Source: Hormiphora californensis (Eukaryota; Ctenophora; Tentaculata; Cydippida; Pleurobrachiidae). From it: a DNA stretch of 64,000 nt. The position numbers and the translations under genes were made by a program. The stretch is from assembly GCA_020137815.1 (NCBI GenBank), contig CM035350.1:5004541-5068540 (forward strand), given 5' to 3'. Positions 13,015-23,400 of the stretch are shown piece by piece; position 1 is the stretch's first letter; every line of letters starts with the position of its first letter. The notes under the pieces are model-generated. The model did no database searches. It was not told where the DNA came from and was given only the letters and a program-made list of their open reading frames with translations.

Positions 13015-14298
13015 GTAAGTTGATTCAGAGAAGGAGAGGGAGAGGGAACTGAGGGAGTTGAACAGGGAGGGTAGAAGAGATGAGATGGGGAAAATGGCGA
13101 GAGGGGATGGGTGAAAGTAGAAAGTTTAGCAATTCAGCCAATTTCTAACAACTCTCCTAAACCCCACTAGACACTGTCTGGTACTACAAGGACGGATACA
13201 AGACTAGCGGAGACATTGGATTCGGAACCACCAGCTACACCTCTAAGGACAAGGCTATGTACTGGTGCGTGCGTAACCCCATTTGTAACTCGGTTCACTA
13301 CACCAAGAAGAAGTACCATTTGAGAAGTGGAACCAAGGTCACCGAGGCTGAAAACGACAAGGCCTGGACATACGGAAGTAAGGAAAATTAGAAATTAGAA
13401 CTAGAAATGAATTTATTAAGTAGTTGATGAATTTAATAGGGTTAAACACTTGATGACTTTATTCAACATATCAATTAATTGAATCATGGGACTAGGTCAC
13501 TAATACTCGGTGTTTCAGCTTCCAAGGTTGATTTCACAAAGGTTGCACTGCCTGTTGCGGGAGGAATGTGGAACCCCCGCCCTGGATATAAACTGGGTAG
13601 CAAACTTGAGAAGAAGAAGACCTACAAGACACTACCCTTGGCTGCCAAGGCCTGTTTGGCTAACCCCAAGTGTTCTGGAATCATGTATACTACCAAGACC
13701 AAAACATACACCATTCATGGGTCTGACCAGGTCTCTTCTGGAAAGGGTAGGTGATCACATTAAATCGGCAAACTACCCAGTCGAATCATTTGCCAATATT
13801 ATAAGAATCGATTAAACTATGTAAATAAAATTAACCCATGGTCTTAATCTCAGGATACATTGCATACCCTAAGAAGTACGTCTGTGACGGAGCCTGTAAG
13901 GTGACAAAGAAGGGTAAGGTTCTTTCCATCGACCTCAAGTACTGCTTCAAGGTTCACAGGATGGAGATCTCCAACAAGGCAAATTGCTGCTCCAAGAATA
14001 CCGGCAAAGTTGTTGTAAGTAAAAATACCCTGCAGAAAATAACACCACAAACCTAAAATACATCACCCCTACACTGCAGTCGTTATTAACGGGAAATATT
14101 AAAAACAAATTCTCACCTCAGATCAAGAATGGTTCCAAGACGTGTGCCAGTCTCACCATGAACGGCAAGACCTCCGCCATGAAGTTGGATTGTGCGAGTG
14201 GAGCCGTGGGTACGAAGATCACCATGACCTTCGCTAACATCGGGGATATCAACCTCGTCGGTCTTGGTCTCGTCGTTGAGGGTTCGGATGCGTGCTAA
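12624..14298 (+). CDS. Secreted-type Cys/Lys-rich repeat-domain protein, 5'-truncated (5 exons seen)
   Basis: Five exons join in frame: about 12624-13014, 13171-13377, 13519-13746, 13854-14014 and 14122-14298 (phases 1,1,1,0, then TAA). The product has four consecutive PAN/apple-like modules. Each has the pattern A-C-x5-C-x-G/S followed by a Y/L-rich strand, as in CAKKTGCTGF, CSKNAKCTGV, CVRNPICNSV and CLANPKCSGI. A different C-terminal part follows, with CDGAC, a CC pair and a Cys four residues from the TGC-TAA end (GSDAC). It is rich in Lys, Thr and Gly. No signal peptide is visible because the 5' end is missing: the first exon reads straight into the tail of repeat copy A near 12623, and the in-frame ATG at 12600 lies in repeat sequence. 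An extracellular or matrix role is inferred only from composition and paired cysteines. I do not recognise a named family. Confidence 0.8.
13171..13377 (+). CDS. Exon b of Cys/Lys-rich protein (module 3)
   Basis: Acceptor CCCACTAG|ACAC and donor ACGGAA|GTAAGG. Phase 1 to phase 1. Carries the CVRNPIC cysteine pair. Confidence 0.85.
13519..13746 (+). CDS. Exon c of Cys/Lys-rich protein (module 4)
   Basis: Acceptor TGTTTCAG|CTTCC and donor GGAAAGG|GTAGGT. Phase 1 to phase 1. Carries the CLANPKC cysteine pair. Confidence 0.83.
13854..14014 (+). CDS. Exon d of Cys/Lys-rich protein
   Basis: Acceptor AATCTCAG|GATAC and donor GTTGTT|GTAAGT. Enters in phase 1 and ends in phase 0. Encodes CDGAC and a CC pair. 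Confidence 0.85.
14122..14298 (+). CDS. Terminal exon e of Cys/Lys-rich protein
   Basis: Acceptor ACCTCAG|ATCAAG, 58 codons, then TAA. Hydrophobic Gly/Val-rich end closing in GSDAC. Confidence 0.87.
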   Translation: MKNGSKTCASLTMNGKTSAMKLDCASGAVGTKITMTFANIGDINLVGLGLVVEGSDAC

Positions 14299-14301
14299 AA
14301 A

Positions 14302-14307
14302 AATAAA
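14302..14307 (+). terminator. Polyadenylation signal AATAAA of Cys/Lys-rich gene
   Basis: AATAAA sits three bases after the stop codon. It is very close, so the functional signal may be further on; none stronger is seen before 14450. Confidence 0.45.
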
Positions 14308-14449
14308 CAGATAAATGTTTAGCGTTCATCAAAGTGTATAAATTGGAAGTAGTATTTTGTTATCTGCTGTGCGGAATACAATGTACATTTTAGCTTTCTG
14401 TGAAAGTAAATGTTGTATGATCTACTAACTACTTTTCTATTAAACTGAC

Positions 14450-15002
14450 TTTATCCGTTCTAACAACAAATCATTAATCAATATAGCAAAGCCAGAAGAA
14501 TAGAAGATAAGTTTTCTCGCGATGCTTGTCGCTTGATTTCACGATTGGATTTGGGATTCAAACGCGTGACACGTGTGACTATGCAGACCAAGAGCTTTGA
14601 CGTGTTCCTCGTCTATCTGTCAGCTCTCACACCGGGCCGAAGGCCAGGTGTGAGCTTACGCGAGCCCGAAGGGCGCTTAAAGTGCCAAACAGACAGACTG
14701 TGTAGCATGGCAACGAGAGCTCGGAAAAAGTTCAAAACCGGTTAGTTAGTCCTGGCTCACATCTAAAATTGGCATACGTTGCAGGCCCCTGAGGGGGCTG
14801 CAGCGCATTCCAACATCTACATGAACAGGATCGGACAGATAAGAGCGGAGATGATGCAGGTGGCCGTAGGACGCTGTAAAGTTTAAAAAGCTTAGCAGTA
14901 CCGCGCGCGCGAAAACTCGATATGCGCGCATCGGAATCGAAAAAAATTTGCGAGGCCATTTTTTAAAACTTTAAAAATCCCAGATTTAAAAAAGTTGTGG
15001 AA
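14450..15002. other. Intergenic stretch with GAA-loop hairpins
   Basis: No gene seen. Two adjacent hairpins lie at about 14622-14681: AGCTCTCACACC against GGTGTGAGCT capped by GGCCGAAGGCC, then GCGAGCCC-GAA-GGGCGC. The stretch 14880-15002 is rich in GCGC and T/A runs and leads straight into repeat copy B. It may be part of the same repeat family. Confidence 0.5.
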
Positions 15003-15936
15003 ATTTCGCTTTTGCAGTTTGCTTTAGCAATTTATTTGAAAAGCGCTGCCTTATCCCGCGCTGCGCGTTTGCCAAGCAATTTATACGTTGGCGCCCAGCT
15101 CCGTCTCTGCTTTCAACATCATTCACAGATTTGTCTGTTCTATTTTTGGTTCTCAAAACTCTCACGAAAAAACCGTACACTGCTACCGGACGGCGGGCAT
15201 GCCCCCTGTGCAGTAGGGGGTGCTATTTGGGGGAAATTTTTTTTTTGCAACAGATATCCCAAAAGTTAAGACGGATTCTGGTAGAGTAGACCCTAATTAG
15301 CAAGTGTACGAAAGGGGAAGGTCTAGATCTTTGTGATCTCTGTGTTCAGGGGGTTTTTGTAGATAAGAAAAAGTTTAGAACTTATCCCCTAAAAACGACT
15401 GTTCCCGATATCTTAGAGCTCTAAAACTTTGCAGATCGGCTTTATATGATAAAATACAAAGTTGGTAAAAATTTCAGACCTTTAGCTCAAAATTCATTTT
15501 CATGACCGGAATGAACTTTGTTCATTCTCTCAATCAGGAGTCCATTTGACTTCAGAATTTTATTAGAAATGTTTGGCAATCGATTATCTGCAAAATGCGA
15601 CCAACGAGAGCCAAAACGGACCACCACAAGACACGCGGTGATCTGATCTCCAAAGTCGGTTAGGACATTCATAATCCTTGCTAAATATGACCTAGTTTTG
15701 CACGGTTGCCGACATCGGATAGGTCTAAAATTTAGCACAGTGGCTCTAAACAATGTGTAGATGAGATTAGCAAAGTTTCAGGCTTAAAGCTCAAAATTCA
15801 TTTTTATGACTGGAATGAACTTCGTTCATTCTCTCAATCAGGAGGTCATTTGACTCCAGAATTTCAATAAATGTGTTTGGCAATCAATAAACTGCCAAAT
15901 GGGATCGGATCACATTGGAGAATCTGACCCAGCACC

Positions 15937-16404
15937 CGATGGATCAGATCACATTATAGAAATATGGTCCACCAGCCCATGGATCAGATCACATTATAAG
16001 GATCTGGTCCACCACCCATGGATCAGATCACATTTTAGGGATCTGGTCCACCAAACCATGGATCAGATCACATAACAGGGATGTTATCCACCAACCCATG
16101 GATCAGATCACATAACAGGTATCTTATCCAACACCCCATGGATCAGATCAAATTAAAGGGATCTGATCTACCACCCATGGATCAGATCACATTATAGATA
16201 TCTGATCCACCACCCCATGGATCAGATCATATTATAGGGATCTGGTCCACCAACCCATGGATCAGATCACATAACAGGGATCTTATCCATCACCCCATGG
16301 ATCAGATCACATTTTAGGGATCTGGTCCGCCAACCCATGGATCAGATCACATTATAAGGATCTGGTCCACCACCCATGGATCAGATCACATTTTAGGGAT
16401 CTGG
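15937..16404. repeat. 39-bp minisatellite, copy B
   Basis: Twelve units of 38-40 bp on the theme CCATGGATCAGATCACAT. A ~200-bp lead-in segment (15759-15960) reappears after the array (16404-16610), followed by about two more units, so the array also took part in a larger duplication. Confidence 0.92.
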
Positions 16405-16663
16405 TAGATGAGATTAGCAAAGTTTCAGGCTTAAAGCTCAAAATTCATTTTTATGACTGGAATGAACTTTGTTAATTCTCTCAATCAGGAGGTCATTTGA
16501 CTTCAGAATTTCAATAAATGTGTTTGGCAATCAATAAACTGCCAAATGGGATCGGATCACATTGGAGAATCTGACCCGGCACCCGATGGATCAGATCACA
16601 TTATAGAAATCTGGTCCACCACCCATGGATCAGATCACATTTTAGGGATCTGGTCCACCAATC

Positions 16664-16712
16664 CATGGCTGCACAGTGTGCAGCCGTGAGTCTGACTCAT
16701 ATCACTGAGTCA
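16664..16712. repeat. Twin hairpins next to minisatellite
   Basis: GGCTGCACAGTGTGCAGCC is a perfect palindrome and is followed by GACTCA-tatcac-TGAGTC. Both are also present in copy A at about 1663-1712. Confidence 0.6.
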
Positions 16713-17031
16713 TGGGTGGTGCGAGCTTTTTGAACCTCACCTTGCATCACAAAAAGAACATGGAACTGCACAATGGAAATTTAATGGCCAAAGAACATGG
16801 ACTACATGGGTAATCGGATGAAAATTCAGCCGGTACCCTGATCAAAAGTAGCAAAGCTCAGACATGATTATTGATAATATGGCCAGAGGCCTACATCTGA
16901 GAAAGTATTAAAAATTAATACATACTAGTGACTTTCTCTCGGTGATAAATCGAATCCCCTATATATGTTGGAATTCTGGAAACTGTCGATGATGCATTAT
17001 TCAAAAGTTCTTACATCGTCTTTTGTCTCTT

Positions 17032-17147
17032 ACTAGAGTACCCGTTTGCTGGGAACCCGTGACCTGGTAAATGGTAATTTATCCTCATACTAGAGTACCC
17101 GTTTGCTGGGAACCCGTGACCTGGTAAATGGTAATTTATCCTCATAT
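17032..17147. repeat. 57-bp tandem duplication
   Basis: The segment starting TACTAGAGTACCCGTTTGCT occurs twice head to tail and is conserved in copy A (about 2030-2143). Confidence 0.85.
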
Positions 17148-17217
17148 AACCGGTGACATTGCATTTGTGTTTGATTTTTTAAATATAATTTGTTTGTTCG
17201 AGTCTCTCAGTCTCACA

Positions 17218-17829
17218 GTAGGAGCGGTTAGATCAGTACGTGCAGAAAGTCGCGCGCCACCCTAATCTCAGGTTACTCTCAAGGCTTCATTTCGCATCCA
17301 ATCCAAAAGTGACCTTCATCAAACCTGTACTTGTAGATCTCCTCAAGGAGAAGCGAAAACTTGAGGGACATTTCTTGATTGGATGCGACCTCGAGGAGCT
17401 ATGACAATGCGCAAAAAGGGGTGGCAGGCGTTTTTAACCACGTGGTGATCTAACTTTTTTTTTTTTTTGAAAATTCACTAACCCCAACACCGATTGGCAT
17501 CACTTTCCAACAGCCGAAGAGAAGCTGCCGAAGAGAGAAAGGGGGTAACTGTATGAAGAGTTAATCGCGATGAGTCTCATTCACATTGGGTTCGATCATT
17601 TGCCCCCGGTGTTGGGGTTAGTAATAAATCTTAAAATCACTCACTCAAATAAATAATAAATCTTACAAATAAAATCTCACACACGATTCAGATATTGAAG
17701 TCAATACTGCCAAGTCCTACTGGGTTGTATTTAATTCGACATCCCCTCAGAGATCTCAATGTTGCGATCAGCAAGCAGAATCTCAGCCTCCTTCTGATAG
17801 CTGCCAACGCCTGATCTAACCAATCCTAC
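17218..17829. mobile_element. MITE with GTAGGAGCGGTTAGATCA ends, interrupted
   Basis: The left end GTAGGAGCGGTTAGATCA (17218-17235) is matched by an inverted TGATCTAACC..TCCTAC at 17812-17829. Internal halves also pair (TCGCATCCAATC against GATTGGATGCGA). The element is split by the 357-bp insertion at 17455-17811. An uninterrupted relative lies at 19333-19584. Confidence 0.75.
17455..17811 (-). mobile_element. 357-bp insertion with oligo-T start and 9-bp TSD
   Basis: Flanked by TGATCTAAC at 17446-17454 and 17812-17820; the uninterrupted relative (19567 onward) has this motif once. It begins with a run of about 14 T, as expected for a poly-A-tailed retroposon in minus orientation. It also contains inverted CTAACCCCAACACCG (about 17481) and CGGTGTTGGGGTTAG (about 17607), so a nested TIR element is the alternative. 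No ORF. Confidence 0.65.
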
Positions 17830-17843
17830 TATCATGATACACA

Positions 17844-18562
17844 TTGGGTTTTCGAAAAAACGGCCATTACAATTTTGGCGAGGCGGGTAAATCGTTTACT
17901 GTAACGCGCGAATTTCCCCAAAAAAGCGCTGCTTTTTTACGCCGCGCGCGAAACCTGAAATTACGCGCGCAGTGTAAAATTTTAAAATTCATTGAAAATT
18001 TCCTCTCGTTCGCGTTATATGTCGCCAAAAAAAAGTCGACGAAAAATTCCAAATTCGTGAATTATAAGAACTCCGGTCAGTTCTCATCTTGCCAATCCGT
18101 TTTCCGGGAACCCCTGGCCAAAGGACATTAAAATTCACATACCGAACAAGTTTCATATCGATTGGATAAGATTTTGGGTGGCTACGGTGAAAAATATCGT
18201 ATTTTTGGCATTTTTAACTTTCCCGACGCGATTTACGACCCTTAAACATTGAGTTACGGGAAATCGCGATCAAGTAAAATGAAGTTCAAACGATTCTCTT
18301 TCCCCACTATCGCGTTAGTTTTTTGATTTAGAGCCGTTTTCAGGGTCTTAGAAGCGTTTGAAAAATGTAAGTCTTTTTGTCGCAATTACGTCACCCCGTG
18401 ACGTCACTGTTGTAAAGATCGGATCAAAAATCTGAGCCCGTACTTACACCCGCCTTGGTCCAAAGTACCAGTGTACAAATTTTCAGGGGTCTAGCTCAAA
18501 AACTGTAGGAGGAGTAGGGAGAAAACAATTATCGGACTAACATTTTGGAAATTATTATATGG
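17844..18562. repeat. Repeat module X (complete copy)
   Basis: The module runs from ACATTGGGTTTTCG to ATTATATGGATAACC. A second copy exists but is split: its left part is at about 19586-19717 and its right part at about 27187-27788, separated by the satellite-bearing insertion. A tail piece also sits at about 12206-12623. The short hydrophilic ORFs are not supported as genes. Confidence 0.8.
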
Positions 18563-18575
18563 ATAACCGGTGACA

Positions 18576-19116
18576 TAAGGAACCATAATAAAGTTCAAGA
18601 GCGCACCCCATCCAAGAGCGTATACTCCATTTTTTTTTCAACTGTTCACCCCCCAAAGTTGTGCGCGGAATTGTTTTGCGCGTTTATCACATGTTAACGT
18701 GTAGCGCGCGCCACAAAATTTCTAAATTTCATTTTTTGGGTGAACAGTTGAATAAAAATGGACTTTACCACCTCCAAAAGACACCACTCTAAGAGCGCAC
18801 CACATCAAAGAGAGCTCCCCATCCAGAAGATACCGCGCGCAGGGGACACCACGCGCAGAAGAGACCGCACGCGCAAATACAACGCCGCGCTGGTCTCTTC
18901 TGCGCGTGATGTCCCCTGCGCGTGGTATCTTCTGGATGGGGAGCTCTCTTTGATGTGGTGCGCTCTTGAAGTGGTGTCTTCTGGAGGTGGTGCGCTCTTG
19001 GATGTGGTCTCTTTTGGGTATGGTGCGCTCTCAGGTGTGGTCTCTCTTCGATAGGGTGCGCTCTTGGAGGCTCTTGGAGGCTCTTGGAGGCTCTTGAACT
19101 TTATTATGGTTCCTTA
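18576..19116. mobile_element. Foldback element, 541 bp, nested palindromes
   Basis: Perfect 26-bp terminal inverted repeats start TAAGGAACCATAATAAAG and end CTTTATTATGGTTCCTTA. Inside, 18776-18980 forms a second palindrome with arms of about 90 bp around a short GC-rich loop, plus the small TIR element at 18626-18762. Most of its length can therefore pair with itself. The right arm carries three GGAGGCTCTT direct repeats. Copy A has a noisy version at about 3587-4130. Confidence 0.85.
18626..18762. mobile_element. Small TIR element nested in foldback
   Basis: TTTCAACTGTTCACCC at the left is the inverse of GGGTGAACAGTTGAA at the right, with TCCATTTTT/AAAAATGGA outside. The core shares GCGCGTTTATCACATGTTAACGTG-type sequence with the element at 19141-19291, so the two belong to one family. 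Confidence 0.78.
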
Positions 19117-19140
19117 TTTGTGTTTGATTTTTAAATGATT

Positions 19141-19291
19141 AAGTCGGATTTTTTGAAGTTGTCACCCCCCTTTTCGTGCGCGGAATGTTTTTGCGCGTTA
19201 CATCACATGTTAACGTGTGGTGTGCGCGTCAAAATTGATAAATTTCACATGCGCGGTCATTTTGGGGTGACAACTTCAAAAAATCCGACTT
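19141..19291. mobile_element. 151-bp MITE with perfect 28-bp TIRs
   Basis: AAGTCGGATTTTTTGAAG at the left and its exact inverse at the right (CTTCAAAAAATCCGACTT). The site is empty in the paralogous stretch near 17190-17200 (TTTTTTAAATATAATTTG). The target duplication is not clear; flanking TTAA-like bases are present. Confidence 0.82.
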
Positions 19292-19332
19292 TAATTTGTT
19301 TGTTCCTTAGAGCAATGAGTCTCATAGTACTA

Positions 19333-19584
19333 GTAGGAGCGGTTAGATCAGCACGTGCAGAAAGTCGCGCGACGTGCGCCACCCTATTTTAATCTCAGGT
19401 TACTCTCACGGCTTCATTTCGCATCCAATCCAAAAGTGACGTTCATAAAACCTGCAGTAGATCTCCTTAAGGAGAAGCGAAAACTTGAGGGACATTTCTT
19501 GATTGGATGCGACCTCGAGCTATGACAATGCACAAAAAGGGGTGGCACGCGACTTTAACCACGTGGTGATCTAACCGCTCCTAC
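19333..19584. mobile_element. 252-bp MITE, uninterrupted
   Basis: Perfect 18-bp terminal inverted repeats, GTAGGAGCGGTTAGATCA and TGATCTAACCGCTCCTAC. Same family as 17218-17829 but without the 357-bp insertion. Confidence 0.82.
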
Positions 19585-19867
19585 ACATTGGGTTTTTGAA
19601 AAAACGGCCATTACAATTTTGGCGAGGCGGGTAAATCATTTACTGTAACGCGCGAATTTTCCCAAAAAAGCGCTGCTTTTTTATGCCGCGCGCGGAACCT
19701 AAAATTACGCGCACAGTTTGTTTGTTTGTTTGTTTGTTTGTCACTAAACCATGGGATACGCTCAGCAAACCTCCATACCAACCCGGGTATGTGGTAACTA
19801 TGGCGCTGAGTCCCTTTCTCTCCCCTGGGAGAGAAAGAGACTCATGGTTTAAATTTCTGGAACATTC

Positions 19868-20037
19868 GAGAGGATCTTGGTCCGTTAGGTAACGTTTTGC
19901 CTTTGAGGGGGTCTTGGTCGGGTAGGTAACATTTTGCCTTTGAGAGGGTCTTGGTCTTGAAAATAGGTAACGTTTTGCCTTTGAGAGGGTCTTGGTCGGG
20001 TAGGTAACGTTTTGCCTTTGAGAGGGTCTTGGTCTGG
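19868..20037. repeat. Minisatellite, about 4 units
   Basis: Repeats of GGTAACGTTTTGCCTTTGAG plus GGTCTTGGTC with a short variable linker. The frame-open translation in this stretch comes from the repeat and is not a gene. Confidence 0.82.
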
Positions 20038-20494
20038 TTTGATATTTATCGTATTTGTTGGTCTGTCTGGGGCACACTCTCAAGCTATGTCTTGTCTTAC
20101 TCTTAATTATTGAATAGTCAATTACATTCACAATATCAACTGTACACAATAAATGAACAAACAATACAGACAGGTGAACTTACGACCTTGATGAATGATT
20201 GGTACCGTGATGTTGTTGGTGATGAGATGAGAGGTGTAAACATTTCCAATGGTGACAAAGAACGAAAACGATCAAACACAAACAATGGGTTGGGCAGATT
20301 GTAGCACCACTAGAGTGTAAAATGTTCTAGAAGACGATTCGGATGAGATAGATAATAACATTTGTTAGTTGTTACACGCGATAAGCGACTTAGTGCACCA
20401 AAACACAAGGATTGTCTCTGTAGTGTGGTATTTAGCAATGTCCGCTATATTGGGAGAGGTGGGTGGGGGAGGGCGGGCGGGGGTGGGGCGGGGG

Positions 20495-23400
20495 GTAATA
20501 TTGGACAAAAATGTTGCTGTAATTTAGTAATGGGACCAGGCCAGGCCCGAGAGACAGTTCAGTGGTAACTGGGAGGTCATGTGTCATGGAAATGAGAACT
20601 AGAGGCAGATTTGAGTTACATTTTATTGAGGAAAATAGCCCTTTTTAGTGTCTGAGACAAGCAAAAGTGAAACGAAATGCAACGTAACGAACTAGTAATG
20701 AATAGAATTCTGCTCTGTGACTTGTTAGTGCTCCTTTATCAAACACGCAATGGCAAAGTACAAAGTTTCCCAAATTTAATTAAATGCGAAATTTCAAAGT
20801 TTTGGTCGATTTTGGCCAAAATTGCTGCCCTAAACTAATTATTGGACTGTGCGTTGCCGGGGAGACTGCTCGCTGGTGACTGAGAGATCATATGTTCTCG
20901 AATATTGGTATTTGAGGCGGATTTAAGTTGTATTTTAGTGAGGGGAAGAGCTAATATTGGACAAAAATGTTGCTGTAATTTAGTAATGGGACCAGGCCAG
21001 GCCCGAGAGACAGTTCAGTGGTAACTGGGAGGTCATGTGTCATGGAAATGAGAACTAGAGGCAGATTTGAGTTACATTTTATTGAGGAAAATAGCCCTTT
21101 TTAGTGTCTGAGACAAGCAAAAGTGAAACGAAATGCAACGTAACGAACTAGTAATGAATAGAATTCTGCTCTGTGACTTGTTAGTGCTCCTTTATCAAAC
21201 ACGCAATGGCAAAGTACAAAGTTTCCCAAATTTAATTAAATGCGAAATTTCAAAGTTTTGGTCGATTTTGGCCAAAATTGCTGCCCTAAACTAATTATTG
21301 GACTGTGCGTTGCCGGGGAGACTGCTCGCTGGTGACTGAGAGATCATATGTTCTCGAATATTGGTATTTGAGGCGGATTTAAGTTGTATTTTAGTGAGGG
21401 GAAGAGCTAATATTGGACAAAAATGTTGCTGTAATTTAGTAATGGGACCAGGCCAGGCCCGAGAGACAGTTCAGTGGTAACTGGGAGGTCATGTGTCATG
21501 GAAATGAGAACTAGAGGCAGATTTGAGTTACATTTTATTGAGGAAAATAGCCCTTTTTAGTGTCTGAGACAAGCAAAAGTGAAACGAAATGCAACGTAAC
21601 GAACTAGTAATGAATAGAATTCTGCTCTGTGACTTGTTAGTGCTCCTTTATCAAACACGCAATGGCAAAGTACAAAGTTTCCCAAATTTAATTAAATGCG
21701 AAATTTCAAAGTTTTGGTCGATTTTGGCCAAAATTGCTGCCCTAAACTAATTATTGGACTGTGCGTTGCCGGGGAGACTGCTCGCTGGTGACTGAGAGAT
21801 CATATGTTCTCGAATATTGGTATTTGAGGCGGATTTAAGTTGTATTTTAGTGAGGGGAAGAGCTAATATTGGACAAAAATGTTGCTGTAATTTAGTAATG
21901 GGACCAGGCCAGGCCCGAGAGACAGTTCAGTGGTAACTGGGAGGTCATGTGTCATGGAAATGAGAACTAGAGGCAGATTTGAGTTACATTTTATTGAGGA
22001 AAATAGCCCTTTTTAGTGTCTGAGACAAGCAAAAGTGAAACGAAATGCAACGTAACGAACTAGTAATGAATAGAATTCTGCTCTGTGACTTGTTAGTGCT
22101 CCTTTATCAAACACGCAATGGCAAAGTACAAAGTTTCCCAAATTTAATTAAATGCGAAATTTCAAAGTTTTGGTCGATTTTGGCCAAAATTGCTGCCCTA
22201 AACTAATTATTGGACTGTGCGTTGCCGGGGAGACTGCTCGCTGGTGACTGAGAGATCATATGTTCTCGAATATTGGTATTTGAGGCGGATTTAAGTTGTA
22301 TTTTAGTGAGGGGAAGAGCTAATATTGGACAAAAATGTTGCTGTAATTTAGTAATGGGACCAGGCCAGGCCCGAGAGACAGTTCAGTGGTAACTGGGAGG
22401 TCATGTGTCATGGAAATGAGAACTAGAGGCAGATTTGAGTTACATTTTATTGAGGAAAATAGCCCTTTTTAGTGTCTGAGACAAGCAAAAGTGAAACGAA
22501 ATGCAACGTAACGAACTAGTAATGAATAGAATTCTGCTCTGTGACTTGTTAGTGCTCCTTTATCAAACACGCAATGGCAAAGTACAAAGTTTCCCAAATT
22601 TAATTAAATGCGAAATTTCAAAGTTTTGGTCGATTTTGGCCAAAATTGCTGCCCTAAACTAATTATTGGACTGTGCGTTGCCGGGGAGACTGCTCGCTGG
22701 TGACTGAGAGATCATATGTTCTCGAATATTGGTATTTGAGGCGGATTTAAGTTGTATTTTAGTGAGGGGAAGAGCTAATATTGGACAAAAATGTTGCTGT
22801 AATTTAGTAATGGGACCAGGCCAGGCCCGAGAGACAGTTCAGTGGTAACTGGGAGGTCATGTGTCATGGAAATGAGAACTAGAGGCAGATTTGAGTTACA
22901 TTTTATTGAGGAAAATAGCCCTTTTTAGTGTCTGAGACAAGCAAAAGTGAAACGAAATGCAACGTAACGAACTAGTAATGAATAGAATTCTGCTCTGTGA
23001 CTTGTTAGTGCTCCTTTATCAAACACGCAATGGCAAAGTACAAAGTTTCCCAAATTTAATTAAATGCGAAATTTCAAAGTTTTGGTCGATTTTGGCCAAA
23101 ATTGCTGCCCTAAACTAATTATTGGACTGTGCGTTGCCGGGGAGACTGCTCGCTGGTGACTGAGAGATCATATGTTCTCGAATATTGGTATTTGAGGCGG
23201 ATTTAAGTTGTATTTTAGTGAGGGGAAGAGCTAATATTGGACAAAAATGTTGCTGTAATTTAGTAATGGGACCAGGCCAGGCCCGAGAGACAGTTCAGTG
23301 GTAACTGGGAGGTCATGTGTCATGGAAATGAGAACTAGAGGCAGATTTGAGTTACATTTTATTGAGGAAAATAGCCCTTTTTAGTGTCTGAGACAAGCAA

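Noticed and set aside
15937-16404. CRISPR-like look of the 39-bp repeat array
   Set aside because: Units are contiguous with no unique spacers, no cas genes are present, and the context is eukaryotic.
17570-17630. tRNA-like GGGTTCGATCATTT
   Set aside because: No acceptor stem, anticodon arm or A box can be arranged around it; it lies in a TIR of the 357-bp insertion.
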